Positions 47,297 through 58,134 are shown, counted from the stretch's first letter. The stretch: DNA of 64,000 bases from Limimaricola variabilis (GCF_014195545.1 NZ_JACIBX010000008.1:62001-126000); one strand, 5' to 3'. Made by a program: numbers and translations. Notes: generated from the letters alone by a model not told the origin.

Positions 47297-48178
47297 TCAG
47301 CCGATCGCCTTGAGCACGGCTTCGCCGAGCGAGGCGGGGCTGTCGGCGACCACGATCCCGGCGGATTTCATCGCCTCGATCTTGCTCTCCGCGTCGCCCT
47401 GGCCGCCCGACACGATCGCGCCGGCATGGCCCATGCGGCGGCCCGGAGGGGCGGTGCGCCCGGCGATGAAGCCGGCGGTGGGCTTCCAGCGGCCGCGCTT
47501 CTTCTCGTCCGCGAGGAACTGCGCCGCTTCTTCCTCGGCGGTGCCGCCGATCTCGCCGATCATGATGATCGACTGGGTCTCGGGGTCGGCGAGGAACATC
47601 TCGAGGATGTCGATATGCTCCGAGCCCTTGATCGGGTCGCCGCCGATGCCCACGGCCGTCGACTGGCCGAGGCCCGAATCCGAGGTCTGCTTGACCGCCT
47701 CGTAGGTCAGCGTGCCCGAGCGGGACACGACGCCCACCGAGCCGCGCTTGTGGATGTGGCCGGGCATGATGCCGATCTTGCAGGCGTCGGGGGTGATGAC
47801 ACCGGGGCAGTTCGGCCCGATCAGCCGGGTCTTGGAATTGATGAGGGCGCGCTTGACCTTCATCATGTCGAGCACCGGGATGCCTTCGGTGATGCAGATC
47901 ACCAGCTCCATCTCGGCGTCGATCGCTTCCATGATGGAGTCGGCGGCGAAGGGCGGCGGCACGTAGATCACCGAGGCGTTGGCCTCGGTCTTGGCCTTGG
48001 CCTCGTGCACGCTGTCGAAGACCGACAGGTCGAGATGGGTCTGACCACCTTTGCCCGGGGTCACGCCGCCGACCATCTTGGTGCCGTAGGCGATGGCCTG
48101 CTCGGTGTGGAAGGTGCCCTGGCTGCCGGTGAGACCTTGGCAGATGACCTTGGTGTTTTCGTCGACGAGAATCGCCAT
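47297..48178 (-). CDS. sucD: succinyl-CoA synthetase alpha subunit
   Basis: A 293-residue alpha subunit. The N-terminal CoA-binding domain begins [20 protein letters not shown], seen as [12 protein letters not shown]. The phosphorylated His is in [10 protein letters not shown] near the C-terminus, and YVPPPFAAD and NCPGVITP are conserved. With SucC it makes ATP or GTP from succinyl-CoA. ATG 48178 lies 5 nt after the sucC stop, with AAGGGA upstream; a longer frame in the sucC region is an artefact of overlap. Confidence 0.97.
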   Translation of the reverse strand: MAILVDENTKVICQGLTGSQGTFHTEQAIAYGTKMVGGVTPGKGGQTHLDLSVFDSVHEAKAKTEANASVIYVPPPFAADSIMEAIDAEMELVICITEGIPVLDMMKVKRALINSKTRLIGPNCPGVITPDACKIGIMPGHIHKRGSVGVVSRSGTLTYEAVKQTSDSGLGQSTAVGIGGDPIKGSEHIDILEMFLADPETQSIIMIGEIGGTAEEEAAQFLADEKKRGRWKPTAGFIAGRTAPPGRRMGHAGAIVSGGQGDAESKIEAMKSAGIVVADSPASLGEAVLKAIG

Positions 48179-48183
48179 TGCTG

Positions 48184-49377
48184 TTATCCCTTCACCGCTT
48201 TGACGATCTTTTCGGCAGCATCGGACAGGTTGTCCGCCGCGATCACGTCCAGACCGGAATTGTTGATGATCTCCTTGCCCTGATCGACGTTCGTCCCTTC
48301 GAGACGCACGACCAGCGGCACCTTCAGACCGACCTCTTTCACGGCCGCGATCACGCCTTCGGCGATGACGTCGCAGCGCATGATGCCGCCGAAGATGTTG
48401 ACCAGGATGCCTTTGACGTTCTGGTCGGAGGTGATGATCTTGAAGGCCTCGGTGACCTTCTCCTTGGTGGCGCCGCCGCCCACGTCGAGGAAGTTGGCCG
48501 GCTCCGCGCCCTTGAGCTTGATGATGTCCATCGTCGCCATGGCGAGGCCCGCGCCGTTGACCATGCAGCCGATCTCGCCGTCGAGCGCGATGTAGTTCAG
48601 GTCGTACTTCGAGGCGGCCAGCTCCTTGCTGTCTTCCTCGGTCTCGTCGCGCAGGGCGGCGATGTCGTCGTGGCGGTAGATCGCGTTGCCGTCGAAGCCC
48701 ATCTTGGCGTCGAGGCACTTCAGATCACCCTTGTCGGTGACGATCAGCGGGTTGATCTCCAGCATCTCCATGTCCTTCTCGACGAAGAGACGGTAGAGCG
48801 TGTCCATCAGCTTGACGCACTGCTTGACCTGCTGGCCCTTGAGGCCGAGGGCAAAGGCGATGCGGCGGCCGTGATAGGGCTGGTAGCCGGTGGCCGGATC
48901 GACCGAGAAGCTCAGGATCTTCTCGGGCGTGGAGGCGGCGACCTCCTCGATGTCCATGCCGCCCTCGGTCGAGCAGACGAAGGAGATGCGGCTGGTGGCG
49001 CGGTCGACCAGCAGCGCGAGATAGAGCTCGGTCTCGATCTCCGAGCCATCCTCGATATAGATGCGGTTGACCTGCTTGCCCGCCGGGCCGGTCTGGTGCG
49101 TGACCAGGGTACGGCCGAGCATCTTCTTGGCTTCCTCGGCCGCCTCCTCGACGGACTTGGCGAGACGGACGCCGCCCTTCTCGCCGGCGTCGGCCTCCTT
49201 GAAGTGGCCCTTGCCGCGGCCGCCGGCATGGATCTGCGCCTTGACCACCCAGAGCGGGCCGTCGAGTTCGCCTGCCGCTGTCTTCGCCTCTTCGGCGCGC
49301 ATCACCGGACGTCCGTCGGAGACGGGCGCGCCGTAGCTGCGCAGAAGGGCCTTGGCCTGATATTCGTGGATGTTCAT
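48184..49377 (-). CDS. sucC: succinyl-CoA synthetase beta subunit
   Basis: A 397-residue beta subunit with the ATP-grasp domain at residues ~9-240 ([15 protein letters not shown] for the nucleotide site, [19 protein letters not shown] for metal binding) and the ligase domain after it ([19 protein letters not shown]). It is the first gene of sucCDAB; GAGGA precedes the start. Its upstream region holds the paired GTGATCAC sites described separately, and a terminator cuts it off from mdh. Confidence 0.97.
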   Translation of the reverse strand: MNIHEYQAKALLRSYGAPVSDGRPVMRAEEAKTAAGELDGPLWVVKAQIHAGGRGKGHFKEADAGEKGGVRLAKSVEEAAEEAKKMLGRTLVTHQTGPAGKQVNRIYIEDGSEIETELYLALLVDRATSRISFVCSTEGGMDIEEVAASTPEKILSFSVDPATGYQPYHGRRIAFALGLKGQQVKQCVKLMDTLYRLFVEKDMEMLEINPLIVTDKGDLKCLDAKMGFDGNAIYRHDDIAALRDETEEDSKELAASKYDLNYIALDGEIGCMVNGAGLAMATMDIIKLKGAEPANFLDVGGGATKEKVTEAFKIITSDQNVKGILVNIFGGIMRCDVIAEGVIAAVKEVGLKVPLVVRLEGTNVDQGKEIINNSGLDVIAADNLSDAAEKIVKAVKG

Positions 49378-49473
49378 GGACCGGTCCTCGGTTGCCGTGA
49401 TTTGGCCCCTTCAAGCACAGGCATCGGTACGAAAGAACTGCTTTCGGAGCGGCATCCGAGGAAAAGCGACATA

Positions 49474-49504
49474 TGTGATCACGCAATTTCAAGGCGTGAT
49501 CACA
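49474..49504. promoter_or_regulatory. paired TGTGATCACGC sites upstream of sucC
   Basis: TGTGATCACGC (49474-49484) and its exact inverted copy GCGTGATCACA (49494-49504) make a perfect 11+9+11 inverted repeat about 100-125 nt upstream of the sucC start. The 8-bp cores (49475-49482, 49496-49503) are 21 bp apart. The same cores at the same spacing precede sdhC. Most likely a shared regulator site. Confidence 0.8.
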
Positions 49505-49576
49505 GAGTGCGAACTGCGACCGGCTGTCGCGGCGGCGCGATTCGATCCTCGTGTCCAAGCCCGTGACATCGTCATG

Positions 49577-49603
49577 AAAAAGGGCGCCCGAAGGCACCCT
49601 TTT
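49577..49603 (-). terminator. terminator after mdh
   Basis: On the minus strand AAAAGGGTGCC pairs with GGCGCCCTTTTT around loop TTCG (one G-T), 22 nt after the mdh stop. It has an A-tract/T-tract typical of a bidirectional terminator and implies sucC has its own promoter within 49378-49576. Confidence 0.85.
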
Positions 49604-49625
49604 CCTCGCATTCCTTCGCCTGCGT

Positions 49626-50750
<1,125 letters not shown>

Positions 50751-51980
50751 TTACTGCGCGGGCGCGGTCTCGGTCTCCATCTCGGTTTCCATCTCCGCCT
50801 CGGTCTCCATCTGCTCCTCGGGCGCCTCGTATTTCGGCAGCGCCTTCAGCTCGTCCTCGGTCGCGCTGATGTAGACACGGATGTCGGAGCCGTCTTCGTT
50901 GGTCAGGATCTGCAGATCCTCAAAGTCCACGGCGACCTTCTTCTCGCCGATGCCGAGGAAGCCGCCGACACCGATCACGGCGCGGCTGATCTCACCGGAG
51001 TCGGAGGCCACGAGGTCCTCGATCTCGCCGATGTTCTCGTCCTCGACGCCATAGACGGTCGCGCCGGTCAGCTCGTCGGTCGACAGGTCGGAGACGCTGG
51101 TGGTGGTGTAGCCTTCGCGCTCGATCTCGGTCATCGCGGTGCCACCGGCAGCGGGAACGGTCTCGCCCTCGGCCATTTCTTCCTGAGCGTCGGACATTTC
51201 CTCGGCGGCCTCTTCCTGGCCCTCGGCCATGGCTTCGGCGGCGTCCTCGGTGTCACCCTCGGCCATTTCCTCGGCGGCCTCGGCTTCGCCCTCGGCCATC
51301 TCCTCGGCGGCCTCTTCCTGCTCGTCCTGGGCCTCGTCGCTCGGCTCGCCATCGAGGACCTGCTCGACATCCTCGGCGGCGTCGGACATCTCGTCCGACA
51401 CTTCGGCGGTCACGCTGCCCGGCTCGGCACCGGCCTCGGCTTCGACCTCGGTCTCACCTTCGGCCATGGTCGCGGTGGCGGCAGCGGTCGCGGCGGCGCT
51501 GGTCTGCTCGACCATGCCCGGCTCGGCGGCCTCGTCATCGGTCATAGCGCCTTCGACCTTCGCGCGCTCGAAAGCGGGCGCGGCCTCGAGGGCTTCCTGC
51601 GACGAGTTCACCACGAGGAAACGCTCGCCATTCTCGTCATCATAGGTGCGGACCTGATCCATGGTGATGGCGACGTCCTTCTCGCCGATCCCGAGGAAGC
51701 CGCCGACACCGATGATCACCGCCTGGACGCTGCCGTCCTCGGAGATGATCAGGTCGTTGATCTCGCCGATATCGTCCCATTCCTGCTCTTCGAAGTTGAT
51801 CATATCGCCATTCTCACCGAGCTCCTGCTCGGAGGAATAGATGCGCATGCCCATCAGGTTGGACGCGTAGAAGTCGTCGGCCGAGACCTCATAGGCACCG
51901 GTCGCCATGGCATGGGATTCGGCGTAGGCGGCGGAGCCCATGACGAGCGCCGTCGCAGCAGTGGTAAGAAGCAGTTTCAT
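50751..51980 (-). CDS. exported protein with two PRC-barrel domains and an acidic repeat linker
   Basis: A 409-residue protein with a signal peptide (cleavage after AYA, residue 20). Two PRC-barrel domains, residues ~28-135 and ~288-378, share the block GVGGFLGIGEK almost unchanged (91-101 and 337-347). Between them lies an Ala/Glu-rich linker with repeats of EEMAEGE (residues ~222-273), and the end is also acidic (METE repeats). PRC barrels often bind proteins or RNA. Secreted doubles like this are common in Rhodobacterales with no known role. Monocistronic, ending at a strong terminator. Confidence 0.85.
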   Translation of the reverse strand: MKLLLTTAATALVMGSAAYAESHAMATGAYEVSADDFYASNLMGMRIYSSEQELGENGDMINFEEQEWDDIGEINDLIISEDGSVQAVIIGVGGFLGIGEKDVAITMDQVRTYDDENGERFLVVNSSQEALEAAPAFERAKVEGAMTDDEAAEPGMVEQTSAAATAAATATMAEGETEVEAEAGAEPGSVTAEVSDEMSDAAEDVEQVLDGEPSDEAQDEQEEAAEEMAEGEAEAAEEMAEGDTEDAAEAMAEGQEEAAEEMSDAQEEMAEGETVPAAGGTAMTEIEREGYTTTSVSDLSTDELTGATVYGVEDENIGEIEDLVASDSGEISRAVIGVGGFLGIGEKKVAVDFEDLQILTNEDGSDIRVYISATEDELKALPKYEAPEEQMETEAEMETEMETETAPAQ

Positions 51981-52162
51981 CTTTCCAGACCTTTGTCCTG
52001 AGGCGCAGCCCGGCGCCCGAATGGGACGACGGCGGCCAATATCTGGCAGGAGAACCCGCGTAGTTCGGCTGGGTTGCATGCTTTGGCAAATATTTCTTCC
52101 ATCCCCGCCATCGGGCGGAATCCTGCGCAGATCAGGCACTTCGGAGAGCCATCGAGCGCTGA

Positions 52163-52468
52163 TCAACTGGCCGGATCGCCCGCGGGTGGCGGCGGGTCGA
52201 GCCACTCGAAGGCATGCCCTGCCGCGATCAGGCAGCTGGGCCCGCCGGGGCGGGTCAGCAGCAAGGTCCAGCCGCCGGTATCGTCGCAGGCGAAGATCTC
52301 CCTCACCTGCCGGGCACCATCGAGCGCGATGGCCTGTCGATGCTCCCCGAAACGCTCTGCTAGCTCCGCGTCGATCCGGTCATGCGGGGCGCAGCGCGGT
52401 GCGGCAGGGGCAGGCAGCGCCCATGCGCAAAGGGGCAGGGCGGCGAGCAGGAATTTGACCGGGGTCAT
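52163..52468 (-). CDS. small secreted hypothetical protein
   Basis: A 101-residue protein with a clear signal peptide (MTPVKFLLAALPLCAWALPAPAA). The mature part holds three Cys and motifs RIDAELAERFGEHRQAIALDG, seen as AELAERFGE, and GGWTLLLTRPGGPSCLIAAG. It resembles small periplasmic proteins of Rhodobacterales that I cannot name. ATG 52468 has AAGGAG 7 nt upstream, so the longer frame is rejected. Confidence 0.75.
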   Translation of the reverse strand: MTPVKFLLAALPLCAWALPAPAAPRCAPHDRIDAELAERFGEHRQAIALDGARQVREIFACDDTGGWTLLLTRPGGPSCLIAAGHAFEWLDPPPPAGDPAS

Positions 52469-52607
52469 GGCGATCTCCTTCGATAGGGCGGGCCTGAACC
52501 ATGCAGTCTCCCCGCACCCGCCGAAGATGGTGTTAACGATGCCACCGTTGCGCCGCGCGACCGGGCGCGGCAGGCTGAGGCGAATTTCAGGCCGACCAAG
52601 GACCGAC

Positions 52608-53435
52608 ATGCCGTTTCGCTCGATGCTTTACGTTCCCGCCTCGAACGCCCGCGCGATGCGCAAGGCGGTCGATCTCGACTGCGATGCGCTGATCCTCGAC
52701 CTCGAGGACGCCGTCGCACCCGCCGCCAAGGCTGCGGCCCGGGCGGCGCTGGCCGGGCGCGACGAGACAGGCTCGCCCGCACTGGTGCGGATCAACGGGC
52801 TCGACACACCCTGGGGCGACGCGGATCTGGCGGCATTGGCGGACATCGCCTGCGCCGGGGTGCTGGTGCCCAAGGTCGGATCGCCCACTGATCTCGACGC
52901 GGTTGCGGCGCGGGTCGACCGCCCGCTCTGGGCGATGATCGAGACACTGGCCGGCGTTCTCGCCGCCGCCGGGATCTGCACGCATCCGCGGCTCGAAGGG
53001 GTGGTGATGGGCACCAACGATCTCGCGCGTGCGCTGGGCGCACGCGACCGACCCGATCGCATGCCGCTCATGGCGGCGCTGCAGACGACGCTGCTGGCGG
53101 CGCGTGCCGCCGGTGTCCGGGCGATCGACGGCGTGTGCAATGCGCTCGACGACCCCGAACGGATGCGCGCCGAATGCGCGCAGGGACGCGACATGGGCTT
53201 CGACGGCAAGAGCCTGATCCACCCGGCGCAGATTGCCGCCGCCAATGCGGCCTTCGCCCCCGACGCCGCCGAGATCGACCGCGCGCGGCGCCGGATCGCC
53301 GCCTATCAGGCGGCGCAGGACGAAGGGCAGGGCGTGGCCGTGGTCGATGGCGAGATCGTAGAAGCACTGCATGTCGCCACCGCGCGCGAGACGCTGGCGC
53401 TCGCCGAGGCGGTCGCGGCGAAGGAGGGGCGATGA
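52608..53435 (+). CDS. HpcH/HpaI aldolase/citrate lyase family protein (malyl-CoA lyase/thioesterase-like)
   Basis: A 275-residue CitE-like TIM-barrel enzyme. The N-terminal RSMLYVPASNARAMRKA, then DALILDLEDAVAP with a metal-binding Glu/Asp, LVRINGLDT and GMGTNDLA-type VVMGTNDLARAL mark the family. In Rhodobacterales members cleave malyl-CoA or hydrolyse (3S)-malyl-CoA in the ethylmalonyl-CoA pathway; the short length fits the thioesterase-like Mcl2 group better than true Mcl1. The exact reaction is unproven. AAGGA precedes the ATG. It leads a three-gene unit with nnrU and DUF1737. Confidence 0.82.
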   Translation: MPFRSMLYVPASNARAMRKAVDLDCDALILDLEDAVAPAAKAAARAALAGRDETGSPALVRINGLDTPWGDADLAALADIACAGVLVPKVGSPTDLDAVAARVDRPLWAMIETLAGVLAAAGICTHPRLEGVVMGTNDLARALGARDRPDRMPLMAALQTTLLAARAAGVRAIDGVCNALDDPERMRAECAQGRDMGFDGKSLIHPAQIAAANAAFAPDAAEIDRARRRIAAYQAAQDEGQGVAVVDGEIVEALHVATARETLALAEAVAAKEGR

Positions 53436-53986
53436 TCCAGTTGCTTGCCGGTCTGGCCCTGTGGAGCGGGGCCCATGCCCTGCCCCGGGTCGCGCCGGGG
53501 CTGCATGCGCGGCTGGGCCGGGCCGCGCGCGGCGTGGTGGCGGTGACAGTGCTGCTGGGGCTGTGGCTGATGATCCGAGGCTATGGCGCGCAGGATGCCG
53601 CGCCGCGCTTTGCCCCGGCGCCATGGGCATGGCACCTCAACAACCTGATGGTGCTGGTCGCGGTCTATCTCTTCGCCGCGTCCGGCATGAAGACTCGCGC
53701 CGCCGCATGGCTGCGCCATCCGCAGCTCCTCGCGGTCGCGCTGTGGGGCGGAGCGCATCTCCTGGTCAACACACATTGGGCAGCCGGCCTGCTCTTTGGC
53801 GGCTTGGCGGTCTGGGCGGTGGCCGAAATGGCACTGCTCGACGCCCGGGCCCAGATTGCCGTGGCGCCGGCACCCGCCCCGGTCGGGCGCGAGGTCGCGG
53901 CACTCCTCGGCGCGGTGGCTGTTTTCATCCTCATCGCGCTGGTGCATGGCTGGATCGGACCCAACCCTTTCGGAGCGATGTCATGA
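53432..53986 (+). CDS. NnrU family membrane protein
   Basis: A 184-residue integral membrane protein of the NnrU family, with five or six hydrophobic segments. The features GLALWSGAHALPRVAPGLHARLG (seen as LWSGAHALPR), PWAWHLNNLMVLVAVYLFA and VALWGGAHLLVN are typical. NnrU was named from nitrate/nitrite reductase regulons, but related genes also occur away from denitrification, as here. ATG 53432 overlaps the preceding stop (ATGA), and the stop overlaps the next start, so the three genes form one coupled unit. Confidence 0.88.
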   Translation: MIQLLAGLALWSGAHALPRVAPGLHARLGRAARGVVAVTVLLGLWLMIRGYGAQDAAPRFAPAPWAWHLNNLMVLVAVYLFAASGMKTRAAAWLRHPQLLAVALWGGAHLLVNTHWAAGLLFGGLAVWAVAEMALLDARAQIAVAPAPAPVGREVAALLGAVAVFILIALVHGWIGPNPFGAMS

Positions 53987-54186
53987 AGATCTACCGCTTT
54001 CTCACCGGCGACGACAATTCGGCCTTCTGTCACAAGGTGACCGAGGCGCTGTCCAAGGGTTGGGCGCTCTATGGCGAGCCGACCTATGCCTATGACGCCG
54101 CCAATGGCGTGATGCGCTGCGGGCAGGCCGTCACCAAGGAGGCGGATGTCGAATATTCCTCCGATCTCCGGCTCGGCCAACTCTGA
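53983..54186 (+). CDS. DUF1737 domain-containing protein
   Basis: A 67-residue protein matching DUF1737: MKIYRFLTGDDNSAFCHKVTEAL at the N-terminus (seen as IYRFLTGDDNSAFCHK) and KGWALYGEPTYAYD in the middle. The family is small and of unknown role. ATG 53983 overlaps the nnrU stop (ATGA). It is the last gene of the unit, which ends at a hairpin before the sdh promoter region. Confidence 0.88.
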   Translation: MKIYRFLTGDDNSAFCHKVTEALSKGWALYGEPTYAYDAANGVMRCGQAVTKEADVEYSSDLRLGQL

Positions 54187-54202
54187 CCCGAGCCGCCTGA
54201 GC

Positions 54203-54231
54203 CGGTCCGCGGTCGCCAGCGCAGCGGACCG
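54203..54231 (+). terminator. hairpin separating the DUF1737 unit from sdh
   Basis: CGGTCCGC (54203-54210) and GCGGACCG (54224-54231) form a perfect 8-bp stem 17 nt after the DUF1737 stop. Lack of a T-run leaves strength uncertain, but it supports a separate sdhCDAB promoter. Confidence 0.5.
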
Positions 54232-54248
54232 ACCGTTACCGCTATCGC

Positions 54249-54279
54249 TGTGATCACGGCGCGGAGGGCTGTGATCACG
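54249..54279. promoter_or_regulatory. paired TGTGATCACG sites upstream of sdhC
   Basis: TGTGATCACG occurs at 54249-54258 and again at 54270-54279 as a direct repeat. The palindromic cores GTGATCAC (54250-54257, 54271-54278) are 21 bp apart, the same spacing as in front of sucC. The pair lies 143-171 nt before the sdhC start and upstream of the candidate promoter, a position that fits an activator. Confidence 0.8.
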
Positions 54280-54336
54280 CTTGGCGGAATCCTGCCCGTT
54301 GCGGCGATTTTTCCACGGTTTCAGGCGCCGTGGCGG

Positions 54337-54364
54337 GTGACAGCCCGGCCAAAATCGCTAGGGA
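54337..54364 (+). promoter_or_regulatory. candidate sdhC promoter
   Basis: GTGACA (54337-54342), a 16-base spacer and TAGGGA (54359-54364) give a modest sigma70-like match, about 55 nt before the sdhC start. The paired GTGATCAC sites would lie around -95 to -120 from its start point. Confidence 0.4.
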
Positions 54365-54420
54365 TGATGCCAGCCGGGGCCGCCCATGGGCAGGCCCCCA
54401 CGCCAGATAAGGACGACGCC

Positions 54421-54804
54421 ATGGCCGACGTGAACCGGGGCAACCGCCCGCTTTCGCCGCATATCTCCATCTATCGCTGGCACATCCCGATGCTGACCTC
54501 GATCCTGACGCGGATCACCGGCAACGCGCTGATCGTGACGGCGCTGCTGGTGGTCTGGTGGTTCGCGGCCGCCGCGGCCGGCCCCGAGAGCTTTGCCGTG
54601 GCCGATGGCTTCCTGCGCAGCTGGTTCGGCGATCTGGTGATGTTCTTCTCGGTGCTCGGGCTGTGGTACCACACGCTGGCGGGCATCCGGCACCTGATCT
54701 GGGACGAGGTGAAGATGCTCGAGATCGACAAGGCCGAGCTGCTCGGCCAGATCATCCTGATCGTCTCGGTCCTGCTCACCATCTTCACCGTCGTCGTTCT
54801 CTGA
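54421..54804 (+). CDS. sdhC: succinate dehydrogenase cytochrome b556 subunit
   Basis: A 127-residue membrane anchor of complex II with three transmembrane helices. RPLSPHISIYRWHIPMLTSILTRITG (seen as PLSPHISIYRW and SILTRITG) contains the quinone-site Ser/Arg region. The heme-ligand His lies in GLWYHTLAGIRHLIWD. It starts the sdhCDAB operon; AAGGACGACGCC precedes the ATG. An upstream extension of the frame has no ribosome site. Confidence 0.96.
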   Translation: MADVNRGNRPLSPHISIYRWHIPMLTSILTRITGNALIVTALLVVWWFAAAAAGPESFAVADGFLRSWFGDLVMFFSVLGLWYHTLAGIRHLIWDEVKMLEIDKAELLGQIILIVSVLLTIFTVVVL

Positions 54805-54815
54805 GGGGCACCGAT

Positions 54816-55187
54816 ATGGCTTACCTGACCGACCGCAAGCGCGCGCATGGCCTCGGCGCCTCGCATTCCGGCACCCGCCAGCATTGGCGCATGAGCATGT
54901 CCTCGGTGGCGCTGGCGATCCTGATCCCGCTCTTCGTCTTTACCTTCGGCGCGGTGCTCGGCGGCACCTACGAAGAGGTGGTGATCTACTACCAGCGCCC
55001 GATCCCTGCGGCGATCGCCGTGCTGACTTTCATCGTCGGCTTCTGGCACTTCCGCGCCGGCGCGCAGATCATGATCGAGGATTACAGCCGCGGCTTCACC
55101 CGCAAGGCGCTGATCGTCGGCGTGACCTGTCTCTCCTATGCCCTGGCCGCGATCGGCGTTCTCGCCCTGATCCGCCTCGCCCTCTGA
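54816..55187 (+). CDS. sdhD: succinate dehydrogenase membrane anchor subunit
   Basis: A 123-residue anchor with three transmembrane helices (residues ~28-50, ~60-80, ~98-120). The heme-ligand His is in [16 protein letters not shown], and the Tyr/Asp end of that segment lines the quinone site. It starts 11 nt after sdhC and ends 13 nt before sdhA, as in a standard sdhCDAB operon. Confidence 0.95.
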   Translation: MAYLTDRKRAHGLGASHSGTRQHWRMSMSSVALAILIPLFVFTFGAVLGGTYEEVVIYYQRPIPAAIAVLTFIVGFWHFRAGAQIMIEDYSRGFTRKALIVGVTCLSYALAAIGVLALIRLAL

Positions 55188-55200
55188 CCGGAGCCCCCTC

Positions 55201-57006
55201 ATGGCAGCCTACGAATACGAAACGCACGAATACGACGTGGTGGTGGTCGGCGCCGGCGGCGCGGGCCTGCGCGCCACGCTCGGCATGGCCGAGCAGGGTC
55301 TGCGCACCGCCTGCATCTCCAAGGTCTTCCCGACCCGCTCGCACACCGTCGCGGCGCAGGGCGGCATCGCCGCCAGCTTGGGCAACATGGGCCCCGACAG
55401 CTGGCAGTGGCACATGTACGACACGGTGAAGGGCTCCGACTGGCTCGGTGACACCGACGCCATGGAGTACCTCGCCCGCGAGGCGCCCAAGGCGGTCTAC
55501 GAGCTCGAGCATTACGGCGTGCCGTTCTCGCGCACCGAAGAGGGCAAGATCTACCAGCGCCCCTTCGGCGGCCACACCACCGAGTATGGCGAAGGCCCGC
55601 CGGTGCAGCGCACCTGTGCCGCCGCCGACCGGACCGGCCACGCGATCCTGCACACGCTTTACGGCCAGTCGCTCAAGCAGAAGGCCGAGTTCTACATCGA
55701 GTACTTTGCCATCGACCTGCTGATGGATGATGACGGCACCTGCCGCGGCGTTCTGGCGTGGAAGCTCGACGACGGCACCATGCACGTCTTCGCCGCCAAG
55801 ACGGTCGTCCTGGCGACCGGCGGCTATGGCCGCGCCTATTTCTCCGCGACCTCGGCCCATACCTGCACCGGCGACGGCGGCGGCATGGTGGCGCGCGCGG
55901 GCCTGCCGCTGCAGGACATGGAATTCGTGCAGTTCCATCCGACCGGCATCTACGGCGCGGGCTGCCTGATCACCGAAGGCGCGCGCGGCGAGGGCGGCTA
56001 CCTCACCAACTCCGAGGGCGAGCGCTTCATGGAGCGCTACGCGCCGACCTACAAGGATCTCGCCTCGCGCGACGTGGTCTCGCGCTGCATGACCATGGAG
56101 ATCCGCGAGGGCCGCGGCGTCGGCAAGGATGGCGATCACATCCACCTGCACCTCAACCACCTGCCGCCCGAGACCCTGGCCGAGCGTCTGCCCGGCATCT
56201 CGGAATCGGCGCGGATTTTCGCGGGCGTCGACCTCACGAAAGAGCCGATCCCGGTGCTGCCGACCGTGCATTACAACATGGGCGGCATCCCGACGAACTA
56301 CTGGGGCGAGGTGCTCAATCCGACGGCCGAAAACCCCGACGCGGTGACGCCGGGCCTGATGGCGGTGGGCGAGGCGGGCTGCGCCAGCGTTCACGGCGCC
56401 AACCGTCTCGGCTCCAACTCGCTGATCGACCTCGTGGTGTTCGGCCGGGCCGCGGCGATCCGCGCGCGCGAAGTCGTCGACCCCGCGACCGCGGTGAAGG
56501 CTCCGGCCAAGGCAGCGATCGAGAAGGCTTTCGATCGTTTCGACGGCCTGCGCCATGCCAAGGGCGGCGTCCCCACCGCCGAGCTGCGACTTGAGATGCA
56601 GCGCAACATGCAGGCCGACGCGGCGGTGTTCCGCACCGACAAGACGCTCGCGGAAGGCATGAAGAAGATGCAGGACACGGCGGCGAAGATGGATGACATC
56701 CACGTCACCGACCGCAGCCTGGTGTGGAACTCCGACCTGATGGAGACGCTGGAGCTGGCCAACCTGATGCCCAACGCGCTGGCCACCATCACCGCCGCCG
56801 AGGCGCGCAAGGAAAGCCGCGGCGCGCATGCGCATGAGGACTATCCCGACCGCGACGACGAGAACTGGCGCAAGCACTCCCTTGCCTGGATCGAGGGCAA
56901 CACGGCGCGGCTCGATTACCGCCCGGTGCATCTGGATCCGCTGACCAAGGCGGAGGAGGGCGGCATCGACCTCAAGAAGATCGCGCCCAAGGCGCGGGTC
57001 TACTGA
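55201..57006 (+). CDS. sdhA: succinate dehydrogenase flavoprotein subunit
   Basis: A 601-residue flavoprotein that oxidises succinate to fumarate. The FAD motif [18 protein letters not shown] is followed by the His that binds FAD covalently (His48 in [10 protein letters not shown]). The active-site stretch includes [22 protein letters not shown], seen as QFHPTGIYG and GARGEGGYL, and [13 protein letters not shown] near residue 400. The length matches family members. Its stop shares a base with the next start (TGATG). Confidence 0.98.
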   Translation: MAAYEYETHEYDVVVVGAGGAGLRATLGMAEQGLRTACISKVFPTRSHTVAAQGGIAASLGNMGPDSWQWHMYDTVKGSDWLGDTDAMEYLAREAPKAVYELEHYGVPFSRTEEGKIYQRPFGGHTTEYGEGPPVQRTCAAADRTGHAILHTLYGQSLKQKAEFYIEYFAIDLLMDDDGTCRGVLAWKLDDGTMHVFAAKTVVLATGGYGRAYFSATSAHTCTGDGGGMVARAGLPLQDMEFVQFHPTGIYGAGCLITEGARGEGGYLTNSEGERFMERYAPTYKDLASRDVVSRCMTMEIREGRGVGKDGDHIHLHLNHLPPETLAERLPGISESARIFAGVDLTKEPIPVLPTVHYNMGGIPTNYWGEVLNPTAENPDAVTPGLMAVGEAGCASVHGANRLGSNSLIDLVVFGRAAAIRAREVVDPATAVKAPAKAAIEKAFDRFDGLRHAKGGVPTAELRLEMQRNMQADAAVFRTDKTLAEGMKKMQDTAAKMDDIHVTDRSLVWNSDLMETLELANLMPNALATITAAEARKESRGAHAHEDYPDRDDENWRKHSLAWIEGNTARLDYRPVHLDPLTKAEEGGIDLKKIAPKARVY

Positions 57007-57290
57007 TGCGCGCCGCGCTTCTCGCGCTGCCGCTTCTCGCGGCCGCCTGCACGCAGACCCCGCTGTCGCCGCTCGATGCGGCACGGGTCTGCGAGCAGCG
57101 GGCGCGGCAGGCGCAGGGGCCCTCTGGCAGCGTCAGCGTCGGGGCGAACTCGCGCAGCGGGCTCTCGACCGGGATCTCGATCGGCGTCACCGACGACTAC
57201 CTGCGCGGTCGCGATCCCTATGAGGTCTACGAGGACTGCGTGGTCGCGCGTAGCGGCCAGCCGCCGGTCCGCCCGCCCCGGCTCAGATGA
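57006..57290 (+). CDS. small lipoprotein between sdhA and sdhB
   Basis: A 94-residue protein with a short signal and lipobox (LLAAACTQ, Cys15). The mature part has [18 protein letters not shown], a Gly/Ser-rich patch, [16 protein letters not shown] and [13 protein letters not shown] with two Cys. I do not know a function. The start overlaps the sdhA stop, and 64 nt separate it from sdhB, so it is produced with complex II. Confidence 0.78.
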   Translation: MRAALLALPLLAAACTQTPLSPLDAARVCEQRARQAQGPSGSVSVGANSRSGLSTGISIGVTDDYLRGRDPYEVYEDCVVARSGQPPVRPPRLR

Positions 57291-57354
57291 TCCAGATCCA
57301 TGCGACGACGACCGGGGGCCTGGCCCCCGGCGCTTTCCCCAAGGAGACCTGACC

Positions 57355-58134
57355 ATGGTCCAGCTCACCCTTCCGAAGAACAGCCGCATCACCCACGGCA
57401 AGACCTGGCCCAAGCCCGAAGGCGCGACCAACCTGCGCAAGGTCCAGATCTATCGCTGGAACCCCGATGACGGGAAGAACCCGCGCGTCGATACCTATTT
57501 CGTCGATGTCGACAGCTGCGGTCCGATGATTCTCGACGCGTTGATCAAGATCAAATCCGAGATTGACCCGACGCTCACTTTCCGCCGCTCCTGCCGGGAA
57601 GGGATCTGCGGCTCCTGCGCGATGAACATCGACGGGCGCAACACGCTGGCCTGCACCTACGGGCTCGACGAGGTCGAGGGCGACATCAAGATCTACCCGC
57701 TGCCGCACATGCCGGTGGTCAAGGACCTGATCCCCGACCTGACGCATTTCTATGCCCAGCACGCTTCGATCAAGCCGTGGCTCGAGACCGAGACCAACAC
57801 CCCGGCCAAGGAATGGCGCCAGTCGATCGAGGATCGCAAGAAGCTCGACGGGCTCTACGAGTGCATCATGTGCGCCTCCTGCTCGACGGCCTGCCCCTCC
57901 TACTGGTGGAACGGCGACCGCTATCTCGGGCCGGCCGCTCTGCTGCACGCCTATCGCTGGATCGTCGACAGCCGCGACGAGGCGACCGGCGAGCGGCTCG
58001 ACGATCTTGAGGACGAGTTCAAGCTCTACCGCTGCCACACCATCATGAACTGCGCCAAGACCTGCCCCAAGGGGCTCAACCCGGCCAAGGCGATCCAGTC
58101 GATCAAGCACATGATGGTCGAGCGCGCCGTATGA
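57355..58134 (+). CDS. sdhB: succinate dehydrogenase iron-sulfur subunit
   Basis: A 259-residue subunit carrying electrons from SdhA to quinone. The 2Fe-2S ligands are in [15 protein letters not shown] and LACTY, the 4Fe-4S ligands in [13 protein letters not shown], and the 3Fe-4S ligands in [20 protein letters not shown] 57355 has AAGGAG upstream. A longer frame starting inside the lipoprotein gene is rejected. The stop overlaps the next start (ATGA). Confidence 0.98.
   Translation: MVQLTLPKNSRITHGKTWPKPEGATNLRKVQIYRWNPDDGKNPRVDTYFVDVDSCGPMILDALIKIKSEIDPTLTFRRSCREGICGSCAMNIDGRNTLACTYGLDEVEGDIKIYPLPHMPVVKDLIPDLTHFYAQHASIKPWLETETNTPAKEWRQSIEDRKKLDGLYECIMCASCSTACPSYWWNGDRYLGPAALLHAYRWIVDSRDEATGERLDDLEDEFKLYRCHTIMNCAKTCPKGLNPAKAIQSIKHMMVERAV

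Noticed and set aside
44269-47313. A frame of about 1000 codons on the plus strand opposite sucA
   Set aside because: It is a GC-rich antisense shadow of sucA: low complexity, rich in Ala/Arg/Val/His, no motifs, no ribosome site, and sucA itself is unambiguous.
54250-54420. Upstream extension of the sdhC frame through the GTGATCAC sites
   Set aside because: SdhC starts at 54421 with a good ribosome site; the upstream residues have no counterpart in the family and would cover the promoter region.
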